DNA of 6,035 nucleotides from Paracoccaceae bacterium (lineage in GTDB: Bacteria > Pseudomonadota > Alphaproteobacteria > Rhodobacterales > Rhodobacteraceae). The notes below the pieces were generated by a model. It saw only the letters and a program-made list of their open reading frames with translations. It was not told the origin of the DNA and searched no databases. Position numbers and translations under genes: made by a program. The stretch spans positions 1-6,035 of the forward strand of contig SLKB01000152.1 in assembly GCA_007134805.1 (NCBI GenBank). Reading direction: 5' to 3'. Position 1 is the first letter of the stretch, and each line of letters begins with the position of its first letter. Positions 1-5,940 of this stretch are shown piece by piece.

Positions 1-491
1 GCACGCGGCCGGGGCCCGTGTGCGACGCGACCGGCCAGTTGATCGGCCAGATCGTCGCGGCCGAGGATGCCGACATCGCCCGCGCCCGCGCCGCGCTGCG
101 TGGCGCGGATGATGCGGCCTGCGCGCGTCTGGCCGAGGCGGTGCTGCGCGCCTCCGACCCGCTTGCACAGGCCTGCGAGATCCAGACCGGCACCCGGCCC
201 GAGCCCCACATGCTGCACGCACTCGCCGCCGCGATCGCGCGGCCGCAGCCGGGCGCGGCGGGGGTTTTCCGTTCGGGCGACGGGCTCGCGCCCCTTGGCC
301 GCGCGCTCGGCCGCGGAGTGCGCGGCGGGATGATCTGGTGCCCCCCGCCCGCCCAGGCCGTTTTTGCCACGGCGCTTGCGCAGGTGATCCAGCAGGCCGA
401 TCTGCCCGCCGGCGCCTTCAATCTGCTGCATGCCGATCTGCCCCAGACCCGCGCCGCGCTCGATCGCGCGAAGCTCCCCGCGCTGGCGTAA
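1..491 (+). CDS. Aldehyde dehydrogenase family protein, C-terminal part (partial, degenerate ALDH module)
   Basis: The frame is open from the left edge (first full codon at 3) to TAA at 489-491, so this is probably the 3' end of a longer gene; a GTG at 18 is an alternative start with no convincing ribosome binding site. The visible residues read like the start of an ALDH fold: 'DATGQLIGQIVAAEDADIARARAAL' matches the usual 'ATGEVI..VpaA...DvdrAvaaAraaf' opening, and the stretch at 324-440 (GGMIWCPPPAQ ... QADLPAGAFNLLHADL) matches the NAD-binding region normally written 'VVLKPSE ... AGLPPGVFNVVTGD'. The Lys of KPSE is replaced (WCPPP), and the protein ends about 17 residues after FNLLHAD, before the region that would hold the catalytic Cys and Glu. 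The module therefore looks non-catalytic. From recalled knowledge, alphaproteobacteria encode long tandem ALDH proteins whose second half is reduced, and this fits such a C-terminus; a truncated pseudogene is the alternative. Its stop lies 3 bp from the stop of the convergent DUF1127-like gene. Confidence 0.6.
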   Translation, partial: TRPGPVCDATGQLIGQIVAAEDADIARARAALRGADDAACARLAEAVLRASDPLAQACEIQTGTRPEPHMLHALAAAIARPQPGAAGVFRSGDGLAPLGRALGRGVRGGMIWCPPPAQAVFATALAQVIQQADLPAGAFNLLHADLPQTRAALDRAKLPALA

Positions 492-494
492 GGC

Positions 495-713
495 TCAGCC
501 CGCGATCGGCCCCTCGTAGACCCGCGCGACGATATCGGCGCGCGTCATGCCCCGGGCTTCCAGATCCGCATCGCTGAGCGCGACATAGTGCTGCAACAGC
601 GCCATGCGCGCGGGGGCTTCGGCCAGCAGCACGGCAAACCCGGCCACTTCGGCGAAAAGATCCCGCAGCCGGCGCGGAGCGGCTGCGCCTACAGTGAGTG
701 TGAGGCTGTTCAT
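495..713 (-). CDS. Small DUF1127-like protein (72 aa)
   Basis: This is a 72-residue protein read leftward from ATG at 713-711 to TGA at 497-495. The start is supported by AAGGA (complement of 721-725) seven bases upstream. The C-terminal part (about residues 41-66, QHYVALSDADLEARGMTRAD followed by IVARVY) has the DUF1127 signature pattern 'L..LsD.eL.d.GltR.dI', with the conserved Gly-x-Thr/Ser-Arg turn. The N-terminal half is Ala/Leu-rich with several Arg and no predicted signal peptide. DUF1127 proteins are small and basic; some in alphaproteobacteria bind RNA or affect sRNA maturation and stress responses, but no specific role can be assigned here. The gene is divergent from recA and shares its 258-bp intergenic region; a possible stem-loop lies in its leader (740-773). 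It is convergent with the ALDH gene. The remote domain match makes the family call moderate, but the ribosome binding site and strand layout support a real gene. Confidence 0.68.
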   Translation of the reverse strand: MNSLTLTVGAAAPRRLRDLFAEVAGFAVLLAEAPARMALLQHYVALSDADLEARGMTRADIVARVYEGPIAG

Positions 714-739
714 CTCGATTTCCTTACCACGTTAAATGT

Positions 740-773
740 TTTCATACTGCCTGCAAATAAGGCAGTTTTGAAA
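740..773 (-). repeat. Imperfect inverted repeat in the DUF1127-like gene leader
   Basis: ACTGCC (746-751) and GGCAGT (761-766) are perfect reverse complements around a 9-base AT-rich loop. They are extended by TTTCA (740-744) and TGAAA (769-773) across a 1x2 internal mismatch. The result is an 11-bp imperfect stem located 27-60 bases upstream of the leftward gene's start codon. It could be an RNA stem-loop in the 5' UTR or a protein-binding operator. On the plus strand it is followed by only four T residues, so it is at best a weak terminator. Confidence 0.5.
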
Positions 774-838
774 CACCTACCACTGACAAGACTGCAACCC
801 TGCCATGCATCCATCACAGTTCAGCCGCAGTAACGAAG

Positions 839-854
839 CCTTAACCAATTAAGG
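839..854. promoter_or_regulatory. TTAA-based palindrome, possible regulator site (CtrA half-site-like)
   Basis: CCTTAA-CCAA-TTAAGG is a perfect 6-bp inverted repeat with a 4-base centre, in the middle of the divergent intergenic region. TTAACCAA at 841-848 matches seven of eight bases of the alphaproteobacterial CtrA half-site TTAACCAT. The two TTAA units are spaced by 4 rather than the 7 bases of the full CtrA consensus. Assignment to CtrA is therefore inference; the palindrome itself is directly visible. Confidence 0.3.
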
Positions 855-876
855 ATCAGCTAAGAATCTGCAAAAA

Positions 877-891
877 GTTCTCGATATATTC
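877..891 (+). promoter_or_regulatory. Degenerate second SOS-box-like element upstream of recA
   Basis: GTTC-TCGATAT-ATTC matches the GTTC-N7-GTTC consensus at seven of eight defined positions. Its centre is 31 bp (about three helical turns) upstream of the centre of the perfect SOS box, in the opposite orientation. It overlaps TATATT (885-890), a possible recA -10 hexamer. It may be a weak auxiliary LexA site or coincidence. Confidence 0.35.
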
Positions 892-907
892 TTTGCACTG
901 CGTTAAG

Positions 908-922
908 GAACAATAGAAGAAC
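908..922. promoter_or_regulatory. LexA operator (SOS box) of recA
   Basis: GAAC-AATAGAA-GAAC is an exact match to the alphaproteobacterial SOS operator GAAC-N7-GAAC (GTTC-N7-GTTC on the other strand). It lies 49 bases upstream of the recA start codon. By established knowledge of Rhodobacter and Rhizobium SOS control, LexA bound here represses recA until RecA filaments on single-stranded DNA trigger LexA self-cleavage. The site is in the region shared with the divergent DUF1127-like gene, but it is about 195 bp from that gene's start, so control of that gene is uncertain. Confidence 0.88.
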
Positions 923-933
923 AATCCTGCGAT

Positions 934-947
934 TGCCGCGCGCGGCA
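934..947 (+). repeat. 14-bp perfect GC palindrome in the recA leader
   Basis: TGCCGCGCGCGGCA is a perfect palindrome placed between the SOS box and the recA ribosome binding site. As RNA it could form a 5-bp stem (UGCCG/CGGCA) with a CGCG loop, ending 11 bases before the AAGGGG ribosome binding site. It stands out as a GC-only core in an AT-rich leader. Function unknown. Confidence 0.45.
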
Positions 948-958
948 CGCTGTGAAAT

Positions 959-964
959 AAGGGG
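959..964 (+). promoter_or_regulatory. Ribosome binding site that fixes the recA start
   Basis: AAGGGG lies seven bases before the ATG at 972. This site, plus the family-typical MAVADLL N-terminus, selects 972 over the in-frame TTG at 933, which has no Shine-Dalgarno sequence and would add 13 unrelated residues. Confidence 0.8.
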
Positions 965-971
965 CTGGAAA

Positions 972-2039
972 ATGGCTGTAGCGGATTTGCTGACAATGAC
1001 CGACAAGCGCAGTGCGGACAAACAGAAGGCGCTCGATTCGGCGCTCGCCCAGATCGAGCGGCAGTTCGGCAAGGGCTCGATCATGAAGCTCGGCGGCGAC
1101 AACCCCATCGCCGAGATCGAGTCGACCTCGACCGGCTCGCTCGGGCTCGACATCGCGCTTGGCATCGGCGGGTTGCCCAAGGGACGCATCGTCGAGATCT
1201 ACGGCCCCGAATCCTCGGGCAAGACGACCCTCACGCTGCATGTCGTCGCCGAGGAACAGAAAAAGGGCGGGGTCTGCGCCTTTGTCGATGCCGAACACGC
1301 GCTCGATCCGCAATATGCGCGCAGGCTCGGGGTCGATCTTGACGAATTGCTGATCTCGCAGCCCGACACGGGCGAGCAGGCGCTGGAAATCGTCGACACA
1401 TTGGTGCGCTCGGGCGCGGTCAGCCTTGTCGTGATCGATTCGGTCGCGGCCCTCACGCCGAAATCCGAGCTTGAAGGCGATATGGGCGATAGTTCCGTGG
1501 GCGTGCATGCGCGGTTGATGAGCCAGGCCATGCGCAAGCTCACCAGTTCGATCTCGCGGTCGAACTGCATGGTGATCTTCATCAACCAGATCCGCATGAA
1601 GATCGGCGTCATGTTCGGCTCGCCCGAGACGACCACGGGCGGCAATGCGCTCAAGTTCTACGCCTCGGTCCGGCTGGACATCCGGCGCATCGGCTCGATC
1701 AAGGATCGCGAGGAAGTGGTCGGCAACGCAACCCGCGTCAAGGTGGTCAAGAACAAGGTCGCCCCCCCGTTCAAGCAGGTCGAATTCGACATCATGTATG
1801 GCGAGGGGATCTCGAAAACGGGCGAATTGATCGATCTCGGCGTCAAGGCGGGCGTGGTCGAGAAATCCGGCTCCTGGTATTCCTATGGCGACGAGCGCAT
1901 CGGGCAGGGGCGCGAGAATGCCAAGACCTTCCTGAAGGAAAACCCCCAGCGCGCTCGTGAGATCGAGGACAAGATCCGCGCCGCCCACGGGCTTGATTTC
2001 CACATGTCCGAAGACGACGCGGCGCTCACCGAGGAGTAA
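972..2039 (+). CDS. recA: Recombinase RecA (355 aa)
   Basis: RecA is the ATP-dependent strand-exchange protein: it forms filaments on single-stranded DNA in the cytoplasm, drives homologous recombination, and acts as co-protease for LexA self-cleavage. The sequence shows all hallmarks: an N-terminal helix with [23 protein letters not shown] (residues 19-41), Walker A GPESSGKT (78-85), the catalytic Glu in VDAEHALDP (E108), Walker B LVVIDSV (D156), the Gln switch in [14 protein letters not shown] (Q206), DNA-binding loop L2 [14 protein letters not shown] (216-229), and an acidic C-terminal tail ([11 protein letters not shown]). These residues sit 12 positions later than in E. coli RecA, owing to a longer N-terminus. 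The length is usual for Rhodobacteraceae. ATG at 972 is preferred over the upstream TTG at 933. The exact SOS box at 908-922 indicates LexA control. alaS follows after 98 bp, an arrangement common in alphaproteobacteria; no recX lies between. Identification is secure. Confidence 0.99.
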   Translation: MAVADLLTMTDKRSADKQKALDSALAQIERQFGKGSIMKLGGDNPIAEIESTSTGSLGLDIALGIGGLPKGRIVEIYGPESSGKTTLTLHVVAEEQKKGGVCAFVDAEHALDPQYARRLGVDLDELLISQPDTGEQALEIVDTLVRSGAVSLVVIDSVAALTPKSELEGDMGDSSVGVHARLMSQAMRKLTSSISRSNCMVIFINQIRMKIGVMFGSPETTTGGNALKFYASVRLDIRRIGSIKDREEVVGNATRVKVVKNKVAPPFKQVEFDIMYGEGISKTGELIDLGVKAGVVEKSGSWYSYGDERIGQGRENAKTFLKENPQRAREIEDKIRAAHGLDFHMSEDDAALTEE

Positions 2040-2083
2040 GGCGCGCGCGCCACAGCATGAGGCTGCCGGCAAGTGTGGACAGG

Positions 2084-2115
2084 GGCTGCGCGCAGGGCTA
2101 CACCCATGCGCAGCC
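2084..2115 (+). terminator. GC-rich hairpin between recA and alaS (possible terminator or alaS leader structure)
   Basis: GGCTGCGC (2084-2091) pairs perfectly with GCGCAGCC (2108-2115), and the enclosed 16 bases can form an inner GGG/CCC stem (2095-2097 with 2103-2105). Only GCTTTC follows, so the U-tract is short for an intrinsic terminator. It could weakly end recA transcription, or be a leader element of alaS, whose start lies 22 bases after the stem. Confidence 0.4.
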
Positions 2116-2137
2116 GCTTTCGCGCCGGAGATGACAC

Positions 2138-4801
2138 ATGGCCAGCCTCAACGATATCCGCTCGACCTTTCTGGACTATTTCGCCCGTCAGGGGCATGCG
2201 GTCGTGGACAGCTCGCCCCTTGTCCCGCGCAACGACCCCACGCTCATGTTCACCAATTCGGGCATGGTCCAGTTCAAGAATGTCTTCACCGGGCTCGAGC
2301 ATCGTGACTATTCCCGCGCCACGACCTCGCAGAAATGCGTCCGCGCCGGCGGCAAGCACAATGATCTCGACAATGTGGGCTACACTGCGCGCCACCACAC
2401 CTTCTTCGAGATGCTGGGCAATTTCAGCTTCGGCGACTACTTCAAGTCCGACGCGATCCCCTTCGCATGGGAGCTTCTGACCCGCGACTTCGACATCCCC
2501 GCCGACCGGCTTCTGGTCACCATCTACCACACCGATGACGAGGCCGCCGAGATCTGGAAGAAGGTGGCGGGCCTCTCGGATGACCGGATCATCCGCATCC
2601 CGACCGATGACAATTTCTGGCGCATGGGTCCCACCGGCCCCTGCGGGCCCTGCACCGAGATCTTCTTTGATCACGGCCCCAGCATCTGGGGTGGCCCCCC
2701 GGGCTCGCCCGAGGAAGACGGCGACCGCTTCATCGAGATCTGGAACCTCGTCTTCATGCAGAACGAGCAGCATGAGGATGGCAGCCTGACCGCCTTGCCG
2801 AACCAGTCGATCGACACCGGCATGGGGCTCGAGCGGATCGGCGCGCTGTTGCAGGGCAAGCATGACAATTACGACACGGACCTCATGCGCGCGCTCATCG
2901 AGGCGAGCGCGCATGCCACCAGCTCCGACCCCGATGGCTCTGGCAAGATCCACCACCGCGTGATCGCCGATCACCTGCGCGCAACCTCGTTCCTAATCGC
3001 CGACGGGGTCATGCCCGGCAATGACGGGCGCGGCTATGTGCTGCGCCGGATCATGCGCCGGGCGATGCGTCACGCGCACATGTTGGGTGCCGAGGACCCG
3101 CTGATGCACCGGCTGGTGCCCGCGCTGGTGACGCAGATGGGCGGCCATTTCACCGAATTGCGCGCGGCCCAGGCGCTCATCACCGAGACCTTGCGCGCCG
3201 AGGAAACCCGCTTCCGCCAGACGCTCGACCGCGGCCTCAAACTGCTCGATGCCGAGCTTGAGGGTCTGGCCCCGGACAGCGATCTCTCGGGCGCGGCGGC
3301 CTTCAAGCTCTATGACACCTATGGCTTTCCGCTCGATCTCACGCAGGATGCGCTGCGCGAGCGCGGCCGCTCGGTCGATGTCGCGGGTTTCGATGCGGCC
3401 ATGGCCGAGCAGAAGGCCCGCGCGCGGGCAAGCTGGGCGGGCTCGGGCGATGCGCAGGATGCCACGATCTGGTTTGACCTCGCCGACCGCCTCGGCGTGA
3501 GCGAATTCCTGGGCTATGAGATGGAAACCGCCGAAGGCCAGATCCAGGCGCTCGTCATCGACGGCGCCGAGGCGCGCGAGGCGCGCGGCGACGTGCAGAT
3601 CATCGTCAACCAGACGCCGTTTTACGCCGAAGCGGGCGGGCAGGTGGGCGATACGGGGCTGATCCGCTCGGCCACGGGCGTCGCCCGTGTGCGCGACACC
3701 CGCCGCGTCGCGGGCGTCGTGATCCATGTGGCCGAGATGATCGAGGGCCGGCTGACAACAGGCCAGCCCGTCAAGCTCGAGGTCGATCACCGCCGCCGCA
3801 GCGCGATCCGCGCCAACCACTCGGCGACGCATCTTCTCCATGAGGCGCTGCGCCGCGCCTTGGGCGACCATGTCGCGCAGAAAGGCTCGCTCAACGTGCC
3901 CGACCGGCTGCGCTTCGACTTCAGCCATGGCGCGGCGCTGAGCGCGGACGAGCTGCAGGGCGTCGAGGCCGAGGTCAACGCCTTCATTCGCCAGAACACC
4001 CCGGTCGAGACCCGCATCATGACCCCCGACGACGCCCGCGCGCTCGGCGCACAGGCGCTTTTCGGCGAGAAATATGGCGATGAGGTGCGCGTCGTGTCGA
4101 TGGGCGTGCTGCCCAATTCCGGCAAGGGCCCCGCGCAGGACACCTATTCGATCGAGCTGTGCGGCGGCACGCATGTCCTGCGCACCGGCGATATCGGCGC
4201 CTGCGTGATCCTCGGCGATGCTGCGTCCTCGGCGGGCGTGCGCCGGGTCGAGGCGCTCACCGGGCAGGCCGCGCTCCACCATCTGCGTGCGCAGGACACC
4301 CGGCTCGGCCAGATCGCCGCACTTCTGAAAGCGCCCGTTGCGGAATGCGGCCCGCGCGTGCGCGCGCTTCTCGATGACCGGCGCGCGCTGCAAAACGAGA
4401 TCGCCCAGCTCAAGCGCCAGATCGCCATGGGCGAGGGCGGCCCCGGCGCGGGCGACGACAGCGTCGATCTCGGCGGGATCCGGCTGATCGCGCGCGTGAT
4501 GCAGGGGGTGAGCGGCAAGGACCTGCCGCCGCTGATCGACGCGATGAAGGAACAGCTCGGCTCCGGTGCCGTGGTGCTGATCGCCGATACCGGCGCGAAA
4601 CCCGCCGTCGCCGCGGGTGTAACGGGCGATCTGACCGACCGGCTCTCGGCCATCGATCTGGTGCGCGCAGCCGTCGCGGCGCTCGGTGGCAAGGGCGGGG
4701 GCGGACGGCCCGACATGGCACAGGGCGGCGGCGCGGATATCGCGCAGGCCGAGGCCGCGCTCGCCGCAGTCCGCAGCCAGATCGAACAGGTCGCAGCATG
4801 A
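2138..4801 (+). CDS. alaS: Alanyl-tRNA synthetase (887 aa)
   Basis: AlaRS is a cytoplasmic class II synthetase that charges tRNA-Ala with alanine and hydrolyses mischarged Ser/Gly-tRNA-Ala. The N-terminal catalytic region contains [12 protein letters not shown], motif 2 [19 protein letters not shown] (residues 85-103) and motif 3 DTGMGLERI (226-234). The tRNA-recognition region follows, with [16 protein letters not shown] (from 297) and [11 protein letters not shown] (392-402). The editing domain has [10 protein letters not shown] (493-502) and the zinc-ligand set H561-x3-H565 (NHSATHLLH) and C675-x3-H679 (CGGTH). A charged helical stretch (about 712-765) leads to the C-Ala domain with the [13 protein letters not shown] signature (850-862). 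Length is normal (E. coli about 876). CCGGAG seven bases before ATG 2138 supports the start. The stop overlaps the next gene's start as ATGA. It may be co-transcribed with recA if the intervening hairpin reads through. No key residue appears missing. Confidence 0.99.
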   Translation: MASLNDIRSTFLDYFARQGHAVVDSSPLVPRNDPTLMFTNSGMVQFKNVFTGLEHRDYSRATTSQKCVRAGGKHNDLDNVGYTARHHTFFEMLGNFSFGDYFKSDAIPFAWELLTRDFDIPADRLLVTIYHTDDEAAEIWKKVAGLSDDRIIRIPTDDNFWRMGPTGPCGPCTEIFFDHGPSIWGGPPGSPEEDGDRFIEIWNLVFMQNEQHEDGSLTALPNQSIDTGMGLERIGALLQGKHDNYDTDLMRALIEASAHATSSDPDGSGKIHHRVIADHLRATSFLIADGVMPGNDGRGYVLRRIMRRAMRHAHMLGAEDPLMHRLVPALVTQMGGHFTELRAAQALITETLRAEETRFRQTLDRGLKLLDAELEGLAPDSDLSGAAAFKLYDTYGFPLDLTQDALRERGRSVDVAGFDAAMAEQKARARASWAGSGDAQDATIWFDLADRLGVSEFLGYEMETAEGQIQALVIDGAEAREARGDVQIIVNQTPFYAEAGGQVGDTGLIRSATGVARVRDTRRVAGVVIHVAEMIEGRLTTGQPVKLEVDHRRRSAIRANHSATHLLHEALRRALGDHVAQKGSLNVPDRLRFDFSHGAALSADELQGVEAEVNAFIRQNTPVETRIMTPDDARALGAQALFGEKYGDEVRVVSMGVLPNSGKGPAQDTYSIELCGGTHVLRTGDIGACVILGDAASSAGVRRVEALTGQAALHHLRAQDTRLGQIAALLKAPVAECGPRVRALLDDRRALQNEIAQLKRQIAMGEGGPGAGDDSVDLGGIRLIARVMQGVSGKDLPPLIDAMKEQLGSGAVVLIADTGAKPAVAAGVTGDLTDRLSAIDLVRAAVAALGGKGGGGRPDMAQGGGADIAQAEAALAAVRSQIEQVAA

Positions 4802-5094
4802 GCGCGCTCTGGATCGCGCATGTCGATGTGCTGGACGCGGGCACCTACAGCGAATATGCCCGCCGCGCAACCGATGCGATCGCCGCGCATGGCGGGGTCT
4901 TCCTCGCGCGCGGCGGACGCTTCGTCCAGCTTGAGGGCAAGGGGCGCGCGCGCAATGTGGTGGCGCGCTTTCCCTCGCTCGATGCGGCCGTGGCCTGCTA
5001 CCATTCGCCCGCCTATCAGGACGCGCTGACCTTCGCGCGCGACGCCTCCGAGCGCGAGTTGATGGTGGTCGAGGAAGTGTCCGACGACGCGTGA
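4798..5094 (+). CDS. DUF1330 domain protein (98 aa)
   Basis: This is a small cytoplasmic protein of the DUF1330 family, which has a ferredoxin-like dimeric alpha/beta-barrel fold. Family features visible are the first strand WIAHVDVLD (residues 5-13), [17 protein letters not shown] (17-33), FLARGG (35-40) and the conserved [17 protein letters not shown] (58-74), followed by a final strand ELMVVEEV (87-94). No signal peptide or membrane segment is seen, and the biochemical function of the family is unknown. The ATG at 4798 overlaps the alaS TGA by four bases (ATGA), so translation is probably coupled to alaS; a weak ACAGG lies upstream. The TGA stop (5092-5094) directly abuts the stop of truA on the other strand. 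The family call is firm, the role unknown. Overlap with alaS shows shared expression, not necessarily a shared function. Confidence 0.92.
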   Translation: MSALWIAHVDVLDAGTYSEYARRATDAIAAHGGVFLARGGRFVQLEGKGRARNVVARFPSLDAAVACYHSPAYQDALTFARDASERELMVVEEVSDDA

Positions 5095-5904
5095 TCAGCC
5101 CAAGGGCCGCGCAAGATCGCCAACCCCGGCCGGCGCGGGCGCGAACGGGTCCTGCGGGTAGCCGACCGCAGTCAGGTACAACCCGTCGGGCGGGCTCACG
5201 GGGCCGCAGGCAGCACGGTCGCGGGCGTCGAGCGCGTCCTTGATGGCCGAGGGCGCCCAGGCGCCGGCGCCGACCCGCTCAAGACTGCCCACGATGCTGC
5301 GCACCTGATTGTGCAGGAACGACCGCGCGCGCAGGCGGAACTGGAACTCGACCCCGGTCTCGCGCGCAACCTGCGCGATCTCCAGCGCGTCGAGCGTTTT
5401 GACGGGCGAATGCGCCTGACACTGGCTCGCGCGGAAGGTGGTGAAATCATGCTGCCCGATCAGGTGGCGCGCGCCCGCCTGCATCGCCGCCAGATCAAGC
5501 CGGTGGCGCACATGCCAGACCTGCCCCGCCGCATGCGTGGGCGGCGCGCGGCGCTGCAGGACGCGGAACAGATAGCGCCGCTCGCGGGCCGAGAAGCGCG
5601 CATGAAAGCCCTCGTCAACCGGCGCGCAGCCGAGGATCGCGATGGGGTGCGGGCGCAGATGATGGTTGAGCGCCTCCATCAGCCGAAAGCTGTCCCAGTC
5701 GCGGCTGAGCACGCAATGCGCCACCTGCCCGGTCGCATGCACGCCCGCATCGGTGCGCCCGGCCGCGACAATGCCGGGCACATCCGGCTCCAGCCGCGCG
5801 AGCGCAGCTTCGACCGCGGCCTGCACGCTGGGCAATTCGCGCTGGCGCTGCCAGCCGCAGAACGGCCGCCCGTCATATTCGATTTTCAGCGCGTAGCGTG
5901 GCAT
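5095..5904 (-). CDS. truA: tRNA pseudouridine(38-40) synthase TruA (269 aa)
   Basis: TruA converts uridines 38, 39 and 40 in the anticodon stem-loop of many tRNAs to pseudouridine, acting as a cytoplasmic homodimer. The protein opens with [19 protein letters not shown] (residues 3-21), the typical TruA first strand. The catalytic Asp is D52 in [15 protein letters not shown] (49-63). [15 protein letters not shown] (100-114) contains the conserved Tyr at 111, and [11 protein letters not shown] and [18 protein letters not shown] give the C-terminal half signature. Length is normal for the family. I chose ATG 5904-5902 because homologues begin [12 protein letters not shown]; an in-frame TTG at 5940 would add 12 residues (281 aa) and sits directly after the stop of the upstream gene. 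Neither start has a strong Shine-Dalgarno sequence, so translation may be coupled to the upstream gene. The stop abuts the DUF1330 gene stop with no spacer. Confidence 0.97.
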   Translation of the reverse strand: MPRYALKIEYDGRPFCGWQRQRELPSVQAAVEAALARLEPDVPGIVAAGRTDAGVHATGQVAHCVLSRDWDSFRLMEALNHHLRPHPIAILGCAPVDEGFHARFSARERRYLFRVLQRRAPPTHAAGQVWHVRHRLDLAAMQAGARHLIGQHDFTTFRASQCQAHSPVKTLDALEIAQVARETGVEFQFRLRARSFLHNQVRSIVGSLERVGAGAWAPSAIKDALDARDRAACGPVSPPDGLYLTAVGYPQDPFAPAPAGVGDLARPLG

Positions 5905-5940
5905 GCGGCGCGCATTAGCGCGCGCGGCAGACCGATGCAA

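Larger units (their letters stand above)
714..971. promoter_or_regulatory. Divergent intergenic region between the DUF1127-like gene and recA
   Basis: This 258-bp stretch must carry the promoters of both divergent genes. Its GC content is about 45% over 721-960 by hand count, against strongly GC-rich flanking genes. It contains, in order, an imperfect inverted repeat (740-773), the palindrome CCTTAA-CCAA-TTAAGG (839-854), a degenerate SOS-like box (877-891), a full SOS box (908-922) and a 14-bp GC palindrome (934-947). I could not assign a convincing -35/-10 pair for either gene. TATATT at 885-890 is the best -10-like hexamer for recA, but it has no good -35 at the expected spacing. Confidence 0.7.

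Noticed and set aside
495..740. Link of the DUF1127-like gene to CCUCCUCCC-motif sRNA arrays known beside another Rhodobacter DUF1127 gene
   Set aside because: No CCTCCTCCC-type repeats are found on either strand near this gene; the convergent ALDH gene lies immediately downstream.
853..858. GGATCA (TGATCC on the minus strand) as an RpoE-type -35 for the DUF1127-like gene
   Set aside because: The sequence at the expected -10 spacing is only a vague match, so a sigma-factor assignment would be guesswork.
885..890. TATATT as the recA -10 box
   Set aside because: No acceptable -35 hexamer lies 16-18 bases upstream. TTGCAC at 893-898 as an alternative -35 lacks a matching -10. I therefore do not call a promoter position.
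933..971. Upstream TTG start for recA adding 13 residues
   Set aside because: There is no Shine-Dalgarno sequence, the extension overlaps the GC palindrome, and the ATG at 972 has AAGGGG at proper spacing and gives the family-typical N-terminus.
2041..2050. (GC)5 run after the recA stop
   Set aside because: It is a short simple alternating tract, unremarkable in a genome of this composition and without a pairing partner that suggests a structure.
903..2072. Long minus-strand open frame (389 codons) opposite recA
   Set aside because: It mirrors the certain recA gene, its translation is rich in Asp/Arg/His/Leu repeats typical of the antisense of GC-rich coding DNA, it has no recognisable domain, and it runs into the recA promoter region.
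2993..4870. Very long minus-strand open frame (625 codons) opposite alaS, and another at 1883-2974
   Set aside because: Both lie antisense to alaS/recA coding sequence. Long stop-free antisense frames are expected in GC-rich genomes, and the translations show no family features.
5098..5107. GCCC-AA-GGGC as a terminator at the DUF1330/truA junction
   Set aside because: A 4-bp stem with a 2-base loop and no T-run cannot serve as an intrinsic terminator.
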